Notes under the pieces: generated by a model
The model's database searches: none
Seen by the model: only the letters and a program-made list of their open reading frames with translations
Told to the model about the DNA's origin: nothing
Part shown: positions 1 through 8,114 of the stretch, in pieces
Layout: every line of letters starts with the position of its first letter
Position numbering within the stretch: position 1 is the first letter of the stretch
Assembly (NCBI GenBank): GCA_039683515.1
Contig: JBDKRG010000018.1
Location: forward strand, 61,595-125,594
Origin: JAJFUE01 sp039683515
Lineage (GTDB): Bacteria; Sumerlaeota; Sumerlaeia; MVZB01
DNA length: 64,000 nucleotides
Reading direction: 5' to 3'
Program-made: the position numbers and the translations under genes

Positions 1-150
1 GTCCAGCTCGCGCTCAAGCACCTCGAGGCCGACGGGATCGTGAAGCTCGACGAGGAGCGCAAGGCGGCGATGGTGAGCAACCTGCTCGTCGTCCTCTGCG
101 GCGAGCACAACGCGCAGCCCGTGGTGAACACCGGCACGCTGTATACATGA
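1..150 (+). CDS. C-terminal end of a probable SPFH/Band 7 protein (partial)
   Basis: The frame is open from base 1 and ends with TGA at 148-150, giving the last 49 residues of a protein that begins outside the window. The tail reads RKAAMVSNLLVVLCGE and ends NTGTLYT. From memory this resembles the C-terminus of bacterial SPFH (stomatin/flotillin-like) membrane-scaffold proteins, which often end in a short conserved tail like this. The SPFH domain itself is not visible, so the assignment rests on the tail alone. A small ribbon-helix-helix gene follows at 309. A 7-bp tandem array begins within the stop codon. Confidence 0.55.
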   Translation, partial: VQLALKHLEADGIVKLDEERKAAMVSNLLVVLCGEHNAQPVVNTGTLYT

Positions 151-294
151 TCGTGAATCGTGAATCGTGAATCGTGCGGAATTTTCGTGCTCGTGCGTCG
201 TGCGTCGTAATCGTAATCGTAATCGAGAAAACCGGAAAGCGTAACATCGGTCATGATCTTCTTTAATCCGCAATCCGCAATCCGCAATCCGCAA
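150..294. repeat. Composite short tandem repeats, three unit families
   Basis: Three arrays sit between the SPFH tail and the next gene. ATCGTGA is repeated about 3.5 times from 150. A CGTGCGT/CGTAAT array lies at about 186-225. CAATCCG is repeated about four times at 265-294. The first and third have an exact 7-bp period. The second and third families recur together at 44581-44668 and 59750-59820. Confidence 0.85.
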
Positions 295-308
295 TAGGGA
301 TAATCATC

Positions 309-512
309 GTGGCGCGCAAATCGCTCATCATCCGCATCGACCCGGCCCTGTGGGAGGAAATCGACCGCTGGGCCAAGGATGAGCTGCGCTCGATCAACGG
401 CCAGATCGAATACATCCTGCGCGACGCGGTCGTCAAGCGCCGCCGGGCCAATCTGCCCGAGCCGGAATCGGATGAACCCGATACCAAGGAACCGCCCGAT
501 TCCGGTTCGTAG
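309..512 (+). CDS. Ribbon-helix-helix (Arc-like) DNA-binding protein
   Basis: A 67-residue protein starting with GTG, preceded by an AGGGA ribosome-binding site. The N-terminus RKSLIIRIDPALWEEIDRWA supplies the beta strand and first helix, and RSINGQIEYILRDAV resembles the second helix of Arc/MetJ-type ribbon-helix-helix proteins. The acidic, proline-rich tail (PEPESDEPDTKEPPDS) is probably disordered. Such proteins bind operator DNA as dimers; this one may autoregulate or regulate the SPFH gene before it, which is inference from position. No toxin gene is adjacent, so an antitoxin role is unsupported. Confidence 0.75.
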   Translation: MARKSLIIRIDPALWEEIDRWAKDELRSINGQIEYILRDAVVKRRRANLPEPESDEPDTKEPPDSGS

Positions 513-580
513 TCCCGCCTTCAGGCGGAACTTCCCTTTCGCGTTTCTGAAATTCGTTTTGCGTTTTTGCGTGAAAGTCC
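513..580. repeat. Small palindrome and GCGTTTTTGCGTGAA-type repeat
   Basis: CCCGCCTTCAGGCGG at about 515-529 is a near-palindrome of the same family as the inverted repeat inside the copper ATPase gene (53644-53687). It is followed by a T-rich stretch with GCGTTTCTG and GCGTTTTTGCGTGAA, which resembles the right arm of the inverted repeat at 61858-61886. The hairpin plus T-rich tract may terminate the ribbon-helix-helix gene. Confidence 0.5.
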
Positions 581-593
581 GGAGGCCATGAAC

Positions 594-1052
594 ATGTTCC
601 AATACTCGGCCGCCCTGCAGACCACTCCCGAGAAAGCGCTCGACCGGGCGGGGGTCATATTTGCTATCGCCGGGTTCGATGTGGCAAGCGCGGGCCGTGA
701 CGAACTGAACCTCAAAGGGCCGGGAATGTGGCATAGCCATCAGACCCTGCTCCGCATCACGACGAGAGGTAGCATCAACATCGGGGACGGCCGGCTCGAA
801 TTCAAAGCCGAGCTGGGCGGCCTGCGTGGTTTCAGGATTGCGGCATGTGTTTTCTGGTTTATATTTTTGATTTTGACGATGACGCTTGTTTACTCAATCG
901 ACCCGGATACGCGCGGCGACATTATCTTATGGATAGGCATGCCGATTGCCGCTTTGCTGAATTGCCTGTTCAGTCTGGGTTGGATATACAAATTCGGCGA
1001 ACGGGCCAAAGAGCGAATTCGGCGGGCGTTGCTTGCCAGCGTGGCGGAGTGA
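594..1052 (+). CDS. Two-TM membrane protein, paralogue of the next gene
   Basis: About 152 residues. Of two ATGs (588 and 594), the second lies eight bases after GGAGG and is preferred. The soluble N-terminal half includes TPEKALDRAGVIFAIAGFDV and a strand-rich segment GSINIGDGRLEFKAELGGL. Two hydrophobic segments follow (about residues 85-108 and 115-135), then a basic tail. The next gene has the same arrangement and similar motifs, so the pair is a tandem duplication. I do not recognise a named family. The genes are nine bases apart and probably co-transcribed. Confidence 0.7.
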   Translation: MFQYSAALQTTPEKALDRAGVIFAIAGFDVASAGRDELNLKGPGMWHSHQTLLRITTRGSINIGDGRLEFKAELGGLRGFRIAACVFWFIFLILTMTLVYSIDPDTRGDIILWIGMPIAALLNCLFSLGWIYKFGERAKERIRRALLASVAE

Positions 1053-1061
1053 GAGCATCCC

Positions 1062-1538
1062 ATGTACGAAGACTCCATTGATTTAGAGGTATCGGCAGAG
1101 AGAGCGCTGGATCGCGCGCGGGCGGTTTTCACGGGCGCGGGCCTGAATGTCGCCGAAAACCCGGACGGCAGCTTGAGCATCAAACGGCAAAGCGCCGTCA
1201 GTGTTGCTCAAGTCCTCCGCGATCCTTATCAGGAACCGATGCTTGCCTTATCCTCTGGAGAAATTAGCGTGAGAGATGGCCGCATGGAACTCAAAGCGAA
1301 CCTGGCTGGATTGAAGTATTTTCAAGCAATCATTTTGGGTTTGCCTGTCTTTGTTATCGCATTTGTCGCGATGATGTTTTATTCAAATCACATCACCGCC
1401 CCAAGAGAGATGCGTGGGGCAACCGGAGTCATTCTTCTCGCCATCCTGGCTGCGGTTGTGTGCATCGTGGTGACTCGCAAAATCAAGAAAGATCTACACC
1501 GCGCGCTCGTCATGATCGCAAATTGGCAGAGTTCGTGA
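1062..1538 (+). CDS. Two-TM membrane protein, paralogue of the preceding gene
   Basis: A 158-residue protein. SAERALDRARAVFTGAGLNV and GEISVRDGRMELKANLAGL align with the equivalent segments of the gene at 594. Two hydrophobic segments lie near residues 88-110 and 121-142 and are followed by a basic stretch (TRKIKKDLHR). The layout suggests a cytoplasmic N-terminal domain tethered to the membrane by a hairpin. Function unknown. Base composition is somewhat more AT-rich than the window average, as in its paralogue, so the pair may have arrived together. Confidence 0.7.
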   Translation: MYEDSIDLEVSAERALDRARAVFTGAGLNVAENPDGSLSIKRQSAVSVAQVLRDPYQEPMLALSSGEISVRDGRMELKANLAGLKYFQAIILGLPVFVIAFVAMMFYSNHITAPREMRGATGVILLAILAAVVCIVVTRKIKKDLHRALVMIANWQSS

Positions 1539-1556
1539 CAGTGAACCACAACCGGG

Positions 1557-1868
1557 TTGGTTCCCGGGCCGTTGCTGGTGGGCGTTATTTACGCTCTCGC
1601 GCAGGCTCATGGCATGGTCGCGTCCCGGCGCGCCGCCGCCACGCCCGTTTTTGTTTACATGTGCGTGCGGGCGAAATCCGTGATCGCCGCGGCGCTGATG
1701 CACGGGGCCTTCAACGGCGTCGCCATGGCGCCGATGCTCGTGCTGGCGGGGGGCAACCCGATCCTGGCCGGCACGATGGGCCTGGCGGGCATGCTGACGT
1801 GGCTCGTCATGGACGCGATCATCCTGGCGATCGGCAAACCCGGCGAAGCGAACCGCCGCCGGGGGTAA
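1557..1868 (+). pseudogene. Remnant of a CPBP (CAAX-type) intramembrane protease
   Basis: About 100 residues remain. The segment with LMHGAFN, flanked by hydrophobic helices, looks like the last conserved part of CPBP/Abi-type membrane metalloproteases, where this histidine is a metal ligand. The earlier EExxxR motif and the first helices of the family are missing. The only available starts are TTG at 1557 or internal codons, and no ribosome-binding site is visible. The most likely reading is a 5'-truncated relic whose upstream part was replaced by the paralogous pair before it. Its product is unlikely to be active. Confidence 0.6.
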
Positions 1869-1894
1869 GAGGGAAAGCATGAATTTGCGCCCCG

Positions 1895-2020
1895 AAGCGG
1901 GCGCCCGCAAGCCTGATGTCGCGGGCGCCCCGCCGGGGCGCGTGTTTGATTGCATCCTGACCCCCGGCGGCGCTTCGCTTCGCCGGGGGCTACTCGCGCC
2001 GGCCCCGCTGGGGCCGAAAA
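1895..2020. repeat. GC-rich hairpin cluster
   Basis: Stacked inverted repeats (for example GCGGGCGCCCGC near 1907, GCGCCCCGCCGGGGCGC near 1930, and CCCCCGGCGGCG...CGCCGGGGG near 1964-1990) fill the gap between the CPBP remnant and the next, convergent gene. They may act as a two-way terminator. They resemble the other GC-rich palindromes scattered between genes here. Confidence 0.5.
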
Positions 2021-2073
2021 TCTGGGGAATGCCAAGCGATTCAGCGCGGGGTTGTGAAGAACGGAAAAATATC

Positions 2074-2400
2074 TCACCCGGCAGTTCCTTGACAATATTT
2101 CTGCACCACCTTCTCGATCGAGCGCGCGGCCTTCGTAAGGTCCGCCGGAACCATCGCCGGCTCGATTTCGACGCGCGCGTTGAACGCCAGGAACCATGGC
2201 TCGGCCAGCGCCGGGATCTGCGACGCGTCCTGCATGTTGACGAAAATAAAGCCGGTTCGCTGGCCGTGATCGGCCGTGAAATACGCGGCCTCGGCCTTTT
2301 GATCCGCCAGGATGGACTGGATGATCTCGCCGAGCCGGCCGGCCTTGGCCGCCGCGTTGCCGGCCTCGACGGGGATGCAGACCTTGAGCAGGAATCTCAT
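2074..2400 (-). CDS. Small conserved alpha/beta protein (DUF3303-like)
   Basis: About 108 residues. The ATG at 2400 follows AGGAGG by seven bases, which rules out the upstream in-frame ATG. The sequence begins MRFLLKVCIPVEAGN and contains RTGFIFVNMQDASQIPA and AEPWFLAFNARVEIEPAM. It matches from memory a widespread single-domain hypothetical family of ferredoxin-like fold, sometimes mis-named pantothenate-related. The biochemical role is unknown. It is convergent with the CPBP remnant and divergent from the hydrolase at 2554. Confidence 0.65.
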   Translation of the reverse strand: MRFLLKVCIPVEAGNAAAKAGRLGEIIQSILADQKAEAAYFTADHGQRTGFIFVNMQDASQIPALAEPWFLAFNARVEIEPAMVPADLTKAARSIEKVVQKYCQGTAG

Positions 2401-2553
2401 GGCGCGCCTCCTGCGGCTGATTTTCATTTTGTATTCATTGTAGGCGATGCGCGGGACGGGAACAAAGATGCGTGAGATTTTCCTTGCGCCGAACCTGCGG
2501 TCGGCGATATGGTTGATATATGAACAGTATCGATCTCAACCGGAGTCGCGCCG

Positions 2554-3510
2554 ATGGATAGCCTGCCTGAACCCAAACCGAAAAAACGCCGGCTGCGGCG
2601 TCTCGCGCGCTGGGTCGGCGCGCCGCTGCTGGTCGGCGCGCTTGGCGTGTTCTCCTACGCCTGCGCCTCGCGACGGGCGCTCGAGCGCGAGATCGCGTCG
2701 ACGCCGCGCGATCCCAGGACCGGCGTCTGCATCGGCGCCGAGGCGATCGACATCGACCCGCCCGCCGGCGCCGACCGGCCCACGACCGCCGTCCTGTTCC
2801 TGCACGGCTTCGTCGGCTCGCGGCGGGATTTCGCCGACGTCGGCGAGCGGCTCGCGGCGCAGGGCTACCACGTCCGCATGGCGCGGCTGCCCGGCCACGG
2901 CACCACGCCGCGCGATTTCGCGGCGCAAACCCCCGACACGATGCTCGCCGGCGCCCGCGCCGAGCTCGACGCCCTCCGCAAGGACTACCCGTCCGTCTAC
3001 GTCGCCGGCTTCTCGATGGGCGGGGCGCTCGGGACGATCCTCGCCTCCGAGGGCGGCGTCGACCGGCTCGTGCTGGTCTCGCCGTACTACGGCGTGACGT
3101 ATCGCTGGTTCTACATCCTGCCGGCCGAGACGTGGAACGCGATGCTCGGCTGGGCGATCCCGTACGTGATCAAGAGCGCGATGTTCGTGCAGGTGAACCG
3201 CCCCGAGGCGCGCAAGGAGATCTTCAGCTACCACGCCGTCCCGACGCGCGGCGCGGGGACGCTCATGGCGCTCGGCCGCCGCGCCCGCCGGCCCGAAACG
3301 CTCGCCGCCGTCAAGTGCCCGGTGCTGATGGTCTTCACCGACGGCGACCTGGCCAGCTCGCCGGCGCAGGGCCGCCGCGCGTTCAAGCTCCTCGGCAGCG
3401 CCGACAAGACCGCCGTCTGGATCGACCCGCGCAACAACCACCACCTCATGTGGGACTACGATTGCGAAAAGGCGAAGGGGGCCGTGGTGAGCTTCATGAC
3501 AAAGCCCTGA
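2554..3510 (+). CDS. Membrane-anchored alpha/beta hydrolase
   Basis: A 318-residue serine hydrolase. A basic N-terminus is followed by one hydrophobic anchor (about residues 20-36). The core holds FLHGFVGSRRDF (oxyanion loop), the nucleophile elbow GFSMGG (about residue 153), the acid in FTDGDLASSP and the histidine in NNHHLMWDYD. These form the triad of carboxylesterase/monoacylglycerol-lipase-like enzymes, which cleave esters of lipids or small acyl compounds. The anchor predicts action at the membrane or in the periplasm. ATG 2554 has CGGAG eight bases upstream. The substrate cannot be read from the sequence. Confidence 0.85.
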   Translation: MDSLPEPKPKKRRLRRLARWVGAPLLVGALGVFSYACASRRALEREIASTPRDPRTGVCIGAEAIDIDPPAGADRPTTAVLFLHGFVGSRRDFADVGERLAAQGYHVRMARLPGHGTTPRDFAAQTPDTMLAGARAELDALRKDYPSVYVAGFSMGGALGTILASEGGVDRLVLVSPYYGVTYRWFYILPAETWNAMLGWAIPYVIKSAMFVQVNRPEARKEIFSYHAVPTRGAGTLMALGRRARRPETLAAVKCPVLMVFTDGDLASSPAQGRRAFKLLGSADKTAVWIDPRNNHHLMWDYDCEKAKGAVVSFMTKP

Positions 3511-3514
3511 AGCC

Positions 3515-3630
3515 GAATTTCTAAATCCTAATTTCTAAATCCTAAACAAATCCAAATCGCCAAAACCAAACGGCGAAATGAACCCGTTTTTAATTTTTTA
3601 TTTCGGATTTGTTTAGGATTTAGAAATTCT
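3515..3630. terminator. Large heptamer-repeat inverted repeat between convergent genes
   Basis: The left arm (3515-3560) is built from 7-bp units such as ATTTCTA and AATCCTA. The right arm (3601-3630) is its reverse complement, ending TTTAGAAATTC. The structure lies between the ends of the hydrolase (+) and the RlpA-like gene (-) and has T-rich flanks on both sides, so it probably terminates both. Confidence 0.65.
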
Positions 3631-3649
3631 GACTGATTCGGATTTCTTT

Positions 3650-4312
3650 TTACCCATTCCCCTTGGGTCCCATCGCCTCGACGAGCGGGTAGGCCAGGAT
3701 CTCGATCCGGCACGGGGCGACGCCGTCGCGAATCAGCCCCAGGTGCTCGGCCGCGTGGCGGCTCAGGTCGATGATCCGGCTGCCCACATACGGCCCGCGG
3801 TCGTTGATGACGACCACGACCGAACTGTTGGTGTCGGTCCGGATGCAACGGACGATGGTGCCGAACGGAAGCGAGCGGTGGGCGGCCGTCAAGGCTTCCG
3901 GATTGAAACGTTCGCCGGTGGCGGTGTGCTGCGATTCGTTGTAGTAGGAGACCAGCCCGGTCTGCGGTTTGTGCGCCCGAGTCGGACCGTCGTTGTAAAC
4001 CATCGGCCAAGGGATCCCGCGGATCTTCGCCTCGGCGAGCATCGGGTCGTCGGCCGGGACCAGCCGGATGGCCTCCTCCGGTTCGGCGGACCAATCGACG
4101 GGGGTCGGCTCGCTCGCCGGCTCGCCCTGTTCGGCGGCCTCGTGCTCGAGCATCGGCAGGTGGATGACCTTCGAAATATACGGCAGGTGGGTCGGGGAGA
4201 TGGCGGACGGGGTCGAACACCCGAGCAGAAGGGCGAACGCAACCATCACCATGCCCATCGCATGGAAAAGGGCGCCCGCCCGGTCGATTTTGTGGTCGAT
4301 CGGTTTCCGCAT
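3650..4312 (-). CDS. rlpA: RlpA-like septal-ring lipoprotein
   Basis: About 220 residues from ATG 4312. The N-terminus is basic, then a hydrophobic run ends in the lipobox LLLGC, predicting an outer-membrane lipoprotein. The C-terminal half is a double-psi beta-barrel of the RlpA/DPBB family: GLVSYYNESQHTATGERFN, AAHRSLPFGTIVRC, VINDRGPYVGSRIIDLSRHA. RlpA proteins cleave or bind denuded glycan strands of peptidoglycan at the septum. The SPOR domain found in many RlpA proteins is absent. The open frame extends upstream to 4414, but that part looks non-coding. The exact start is uncertain. Confidence 0.85.
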   Translation of the reverse strand: MRKPIDHKIDRAGALFHAMGMVMVAFALLLGCSTPSAISPTHLPYISKVIHLPMLEHEAAEQGEPASEPTPVDWSAEPEEAIRLVPADDPMLAEAKIRGIPWPMVYNDGPTRAHKPQTGLVSYYNESQHTATGERFNPEALTAAHRSLPFGTIVRCIRTDTNSSVVVVINDRGPYVGSRIIDLSRHAAEHLGLIRDGVAPCRIEILAYPLVEAMGPKGNG

Positions 4313-4637
4313 CGATCCAGCCGTCATTTGGTTTAGAGCTTCAGGCTTCCCCGCTCCGAACTCTCCGATTTCCCCCTCGGAAACGGGCGAACGCCCATAG
4401 CCTTCCTCGCCCAAGCCGCTCTACCCTTTGCCTTCTCGAAACGAAGCTGTCAACCCTAAATTACTTCTGTAAAGTATAAACGCCTGACTACTCGCGGCCA
4501 AGAAAAAAAGATCTTTCGGACCCGAAAGGTGGAATTCCCCCGGCGGCGCCGATCTCCCGCCGCAACATCTTTGGGCCGCCCTAAAAAGCCGCTCTGGAGG
4601 GTGGCATTCCCCGGTTCAGTTTTGTATCCTCCTCCCC
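4313..4637. other. Intergenic region between divergent rlpA and addB
   Basis: No credible gene. It must hold the promoters of both neighbours, but I found no convincing -35/-10 pair. A TATAAA at 4475-4480 lacks a -35 partner. CGGCGCCGATCTCCCGCCG near 4543-4561 is a weak relative of the palindrome at 51033. Confidence 0.4.
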
Positions 4638-7600
4638 ATGGCGAAATTCACCCACCACCCCGCCATCGAGTTCTGGCTGGGCCGGGCCGGCTCGGGCAAA
4701 ACCCACGGCTGCCTGGCCGCCATCGCCGACCTCCTGCGCGAAAGCGCCCGGGGGGAACCGCTCCTCCTCATCGCCCCCGAGCAGGCGACCGCCCAGCTCG
4801 AGCGCCGGCTCGCCTGCTGGCCGGGCCTGGCCGGCGGGTTCACCCGGGCCCGCGTCTTTTCGTTCCACCACCTTGCCAACGAGGCGTTTCTCCGCCGCGG
4901 CGGGCGGCCCCGCCGCGCCCCGAACGAGCTCGGCCGGCTGATGCTCATCCGCCGGGCGATGCGCGAGGCGCGCGATGAGCTTCTGGTTTTCCGGGGCTCG
5001 GGGGCGGGGCTGCCGGAGAGCCTCGCCGCGATGCTCCTCGAGATGGAGCGCTACGGGTGGAAGGCGCCCGACCTGGCCGACTGGCGGGCGAGCCTCCCCG
5101 AGGCCGAGCGCAGGACCGACCTCCTGGCGCGCAAGCTGGCCGATCTCGAGATTCTCTGGCGCAAATACCAGGAACTCCTGGCCGAGGGGGGGTGGGAGGA
5201 CCCGGCGGCGTGGACCGAGGCCGCCGCCGCCGCGATCTCGAGCTGGGAGGGGATCGCCGGCGCGCGGGTCTGGGTCGACGGCTTCGCCAGTTTGACCGCC
5301 CAGGAGACGGCCCTCCTCGAGGCGCTCCTCGGGCGCGCCCGCTCGGCGGCGATCGCGCTGTGCGTCGACCCGGCGATCGGCGGCGCCGCCCCGGCGCGCG
5401 ACCGGATCGGCCCCGAGCGCCTCTTCGAGAACGTCGAGCAGACGTATTATATGTTGCGCGACCGGTTCCGCGACCTCGGCTGGGCCGTCTCGACGCGCAC
5501 GATCCCGGCCGACCCCTCGCTGACCCGCCACGCCGGCTCCCCGGCCCTGGCCCACCTCGAGCGCGACGTCATCGACCGGCTCGACCCGCGCCCGTTCGCC
5601 GGACCCTCGGCGTCGATCGAGCTGATCGAGGCCGACGACCGCCGCACCGAGATCGAGGCCGCCGCCCGCCGGCTGGCCGCCCTCTGCCGGCTTCAGCCGG
5701 GCCAGGCCGAACCGGCGATGGCGTGGCGCGAGGCCGCCGTCCTCGCCCGAGACCTGGAGCCGTACGAAGACCTTGTCCGCGAGATCTTCCGGCGCTGGGG
5801 GATCCCGTTCTTCCTCGACCGGCCGCGCCGCATCTTCGGCCACCCGCTGGCGCGGCTGATCCTCTCGGCGATCGAGCTGGTCCGCTCCGGCTGGCGCGGC
5901 GAGGCGTTCCTGCAGCATCTCAAGTGCGGCCTGAACCCGGTGGCCGACCTCGACGCGATCGCGCGGCTGGAGAACCTGGTCCTCGCCACCGACACCGAGG
6001 GGCGCTCGTGGCGCCAGCGGCTCGAGCGCGACCCCGAGGCCGCTCTCTGGCTCGACGCCGTCGCCCCGGCCGCCCTGTTCGAGCGCGAGCTCGAGGGGGG
6101 CGCTCCCCCCGCCCAGGCGCTCTGGGCGCTGCTCGAATCGGTCCGCGCGGCCGAACGGATCGACGCCTGGATCGCCGAGGCCCGCGCCGCCGGCCGCGAG
6201 GAAGACGCGATGCTCCACGAACAGGCTTGGGAGCAGACGGTCGGCTGGATCGAAACCCTGGGCGAGCTCGACACGCCGGCGCGGCTGTTCTTCAAGCCGC
6301 CCGGGTCGCGCGAGGAGTTCCGCGACCTCGTCGACGAGCTGGGGGCGCTCGCCCAGACCGCCCTCGCCTCGACGCAGGCCCGGCTCATCCCGCCGACGCT
6401 CGACCAGGTCACGGTCGGCAGCGTCGACCGCTCGCGCACGCCGGAGATCAAGGCCCTCTTCGTCCTCGGCCTCAACGAGCGCGAGTTCCCGCGGCTGTGG
6501 AGCCCCGACCCGATCCTCGGCGACGAGGAGCGCGGCCGGATGGAGCTCCTCAAGCGGCTCGGCCCGGACTCGCGCCACAAGACCCTGCACGAGCAATACC
6601 TGGCCTACATCGCGCTGACGCGGTCGGCGGGTCGGCTCGTGCTGTCGCGCCCGCTGCGCGACGAGGACGGCAAGCCGACCGATCCCTCGCCCTGTTTCCG
6701 CCGGGTGCGCAACGCCTTCCCGCAGGCGCCTCTCTTAAACGTCGGCCGCGCCGGCGAGGGGGATTTCGCCTCGCTCCCGCTGCGGCCCGAGGAGTGGGCG
6801 CTGCGCCTGACCTCGGCGGCCGACTCGCTCGGGGCGCCCGAGCAGGCCGCGCGCCTGGCCGCCCTCATGGGCGCCGGCGATCCGCTCGACTGCGAGACCA
6901 TGGCCCCGGCCGAGCGCGCGGCGCTGGCGGGCGCGCGGGCGCTCCTCGCCGAAACCCCGACCGCAGCGATCGAACCGGCCGTCGCGCGCGAGTACTGGAC
7001 CGGCCGCGGCTCGGTCTCGGTCACGGCGCTCGAGCACTTCAGCGCCTGCCCGTTCGCGTTCTTCGCCACGATGATGCTCGGCATCGAGGAGCGCGAGCAG
7101 TGGCGGCTGGGCGCGATGGACCTCGGCTCGATCCGCCACGGCTTCCTCGAGGCGATCTACCTCGCCCTGCGCGCCCCCGACGGCACGCTCGACTGGGGCG
7201 GCGTCGACATGGACCGCGCCGGCGAGCTCGTCGACCGGCAAATCGCCCGCTTCGCCGCCGACCCCGACTACGCCGACCGCGTCGGCGCCAGCGCGCTGAC
7301 CCGCATGCAGCTCGACCGGATCGGCAGCGACATCCTGCTGTTCATCGCGGCGCTCAAGACGGCCGCCGCCGCCGGCCGGTTCATCCAGGTCGACGCCGAG
7401 CGCCGGCTCGACCAGCCCGAGCCGTGGATCCTTTCGGCCGACGGCCTGACGCTCAGGCTCAGCGGCAAGATCGACCGGATCGACGCGGCCGCGAGCGGCA
7501 CGGGGTCGCGGCCGTGCGTCCTGATCGACTACAAGTCCGGCCGGCGCAAGATCAACTTCGCCCGCATGGTCGGCGGCTTCGACCTGCAGCTCCTGGCCTA

Positions 7601-8114
7601 CGGCCTCGCCTGGCGGCGCATGCGCCCGGCCGACTGGGTCGGCGGCATCTTCTACTGGCCGCTGGCCGCGCCGACGCGCAAGGCCTCGCGCGGCTCGGGC
7701 GGCGCCCCGCTCATCGACGCCGAGTGGTTCGCCGGCTGCGGCCCGGCGGGGATCTTCGACTGCCGGATCGCGGATCTTCTCGACGGCCGGGTCGCCCCCG
7801 GCGGCAAATCGGTCGCGTTCCATTTCAGGCGCAACGCCGACGGCAGCCTCGCAAAGACCGGCCAGCACTGGCCCGCCGGGGCGCTCGACCGGCTCCTGGA
7901 CCACGCCGAAACGATCCTCGCCGACCACCTGCGCCGGATCGCCGCCGGCCGGATCGAGCTGGCGCCGTCGTACGCGACCCCGCGCGACAACGCCTGCGCG
8001 GGCTGCGCGTGCGCGCCGCTCTGCCGCCGCTGCGAGCTCGAGCGCGTCCCGTACCGCCGCATCGGCAAACTGACGCGCGACGAGGCGATCGCGATCGTGG
8101 GAGGCGGCGCATGA
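4638..8114 (+). CDS. addB: AddB-type helicase/nuclease subunit
   Basis: A 1158-residue subunit of the AddAB helicase-nuclease, which resects DNA double-strand breaks for RecA loading. An N-terminal Walker A motif reads GRAGSGKT. The C-terminal PD-(D/E)XK nuclease domain shows LIDYKSG and the QLLAYGLAW helix near residues 960-990. The four cysteines of the AddB Fe-S staple are present: one in HFSACPF (about residue 804) and a C-x2-C-x5-C group near residues 1120-1129. Length matches Bacillus-type AddB. The ATG has no obvious Shine-Dalgarno. The stop overlaps the addA start as ATGA, indicating translational coupling. Confidence 0.93.
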   Translation: MAKFTHHPAIEFWLGRAGSGKTHGCLAAIADLLRESARGEPLLLIAPEQATAQLERRLACWPGLAGGFTRARVFSFHHLANEAFLRRGGRPRRAPNELGRLMLIRRAMREARDELLVFRGSGAGLPESLAAMLLEMERYGWKAPDLADWRASLPEAERRTDLLARKLADLEILWRKYQELLAEGGWEDPAAWTEAAAAAISSWEGIAGARVWVDGFASLTAQETALLEALLGRARSAAIALCVDPAIGGAAPARDRIGPERLFENVEQTYYMLRDRFRDLGWAVSTRTIPADPSLTRHAGSPALAHLERDVIDRLDPRPFAGPSASIELIEADDRRTEIEAAARRLAALCRLQPGQAEPAMAWREAAVLARDLEPYEDLVREIFRRWGIPFFLDRPRRIFGHPLARLILSAIELVRSGWRGEAFLQHLKCGLNPVADLDAIARLENLVLATDTEGRSWRQRLERDPEAALWLDAVAPAALFERELEGGAPPAQALWALLESVRAAERIDAWIAEARAAGREEDAMLHEQAWEQTVGWIETLGELDTPARLFFKPPGSREEFRDLVDELGALAQTALASTQARLIPPTLDQVTVGSVDRSRTPEIKALFVLGLNEREFPRLWSPDPILGDEERGRMELLKRLGPDSRHKTLHEQYLAYIALTRSAGRLVLSRPLRDEDGKPTDPSPCFRRVRNAFPQAPLLNVGRAGEGDFASLPLRPEEWALRLTSAADSLGAPEQAARLAALMGAGDPLDCETMAPAERAALAGARALLAETPTAAIEPAVAREYWTGRGSVSVTALEHFSACPFAFFATMMLGIEEREQWRLGAMDLGSIRHGFLEAIYLALRAPDGTLDWGGVDMDRAGELVDRQIARFAADPDYADRVGASALTRMQLDRIGSDILLFIAALKTAAAAGRFIQVDAERRLDQPEPWILSADGLTLRLSGKIDRIDAAASGTGSRPCVLIDYKSGRRKINFARMVGGFDLQLLAYGLAWRRMRPADWVGGIFYWPLAAPTRKASRGSGGAPLIDAEWFAGCGPAGIFDCRIADLLDGRVAPGGKSVAFHFRRNADGSLAKTGQHWPAGALDRLLDHAETILADHLRRIAAGRIELAPSYATPRDNACAGCACAPLCRRCELERVPYRRIGKLTRDEAIAIVGGGA

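Noticed and set aside
150..294. CRISPR-like array
   Set aside because: Units are 7 bp and contiguous with no spacers, and no cas genes occur in the window.
4581..6596. 671-codon antisense frame opposite addB
   Set aside because: Low-complexity Arg/Glu/Ala sequence without domain; a by-product of GC-rich codon third positions.
5057..8110. Upstream extension of the addA frame
   Set aside because: The part before ATG 8111 is Arg/Pro-rich out-of-frame reading of addB. AddA homology starts at NPVPWTPTQRAAI.
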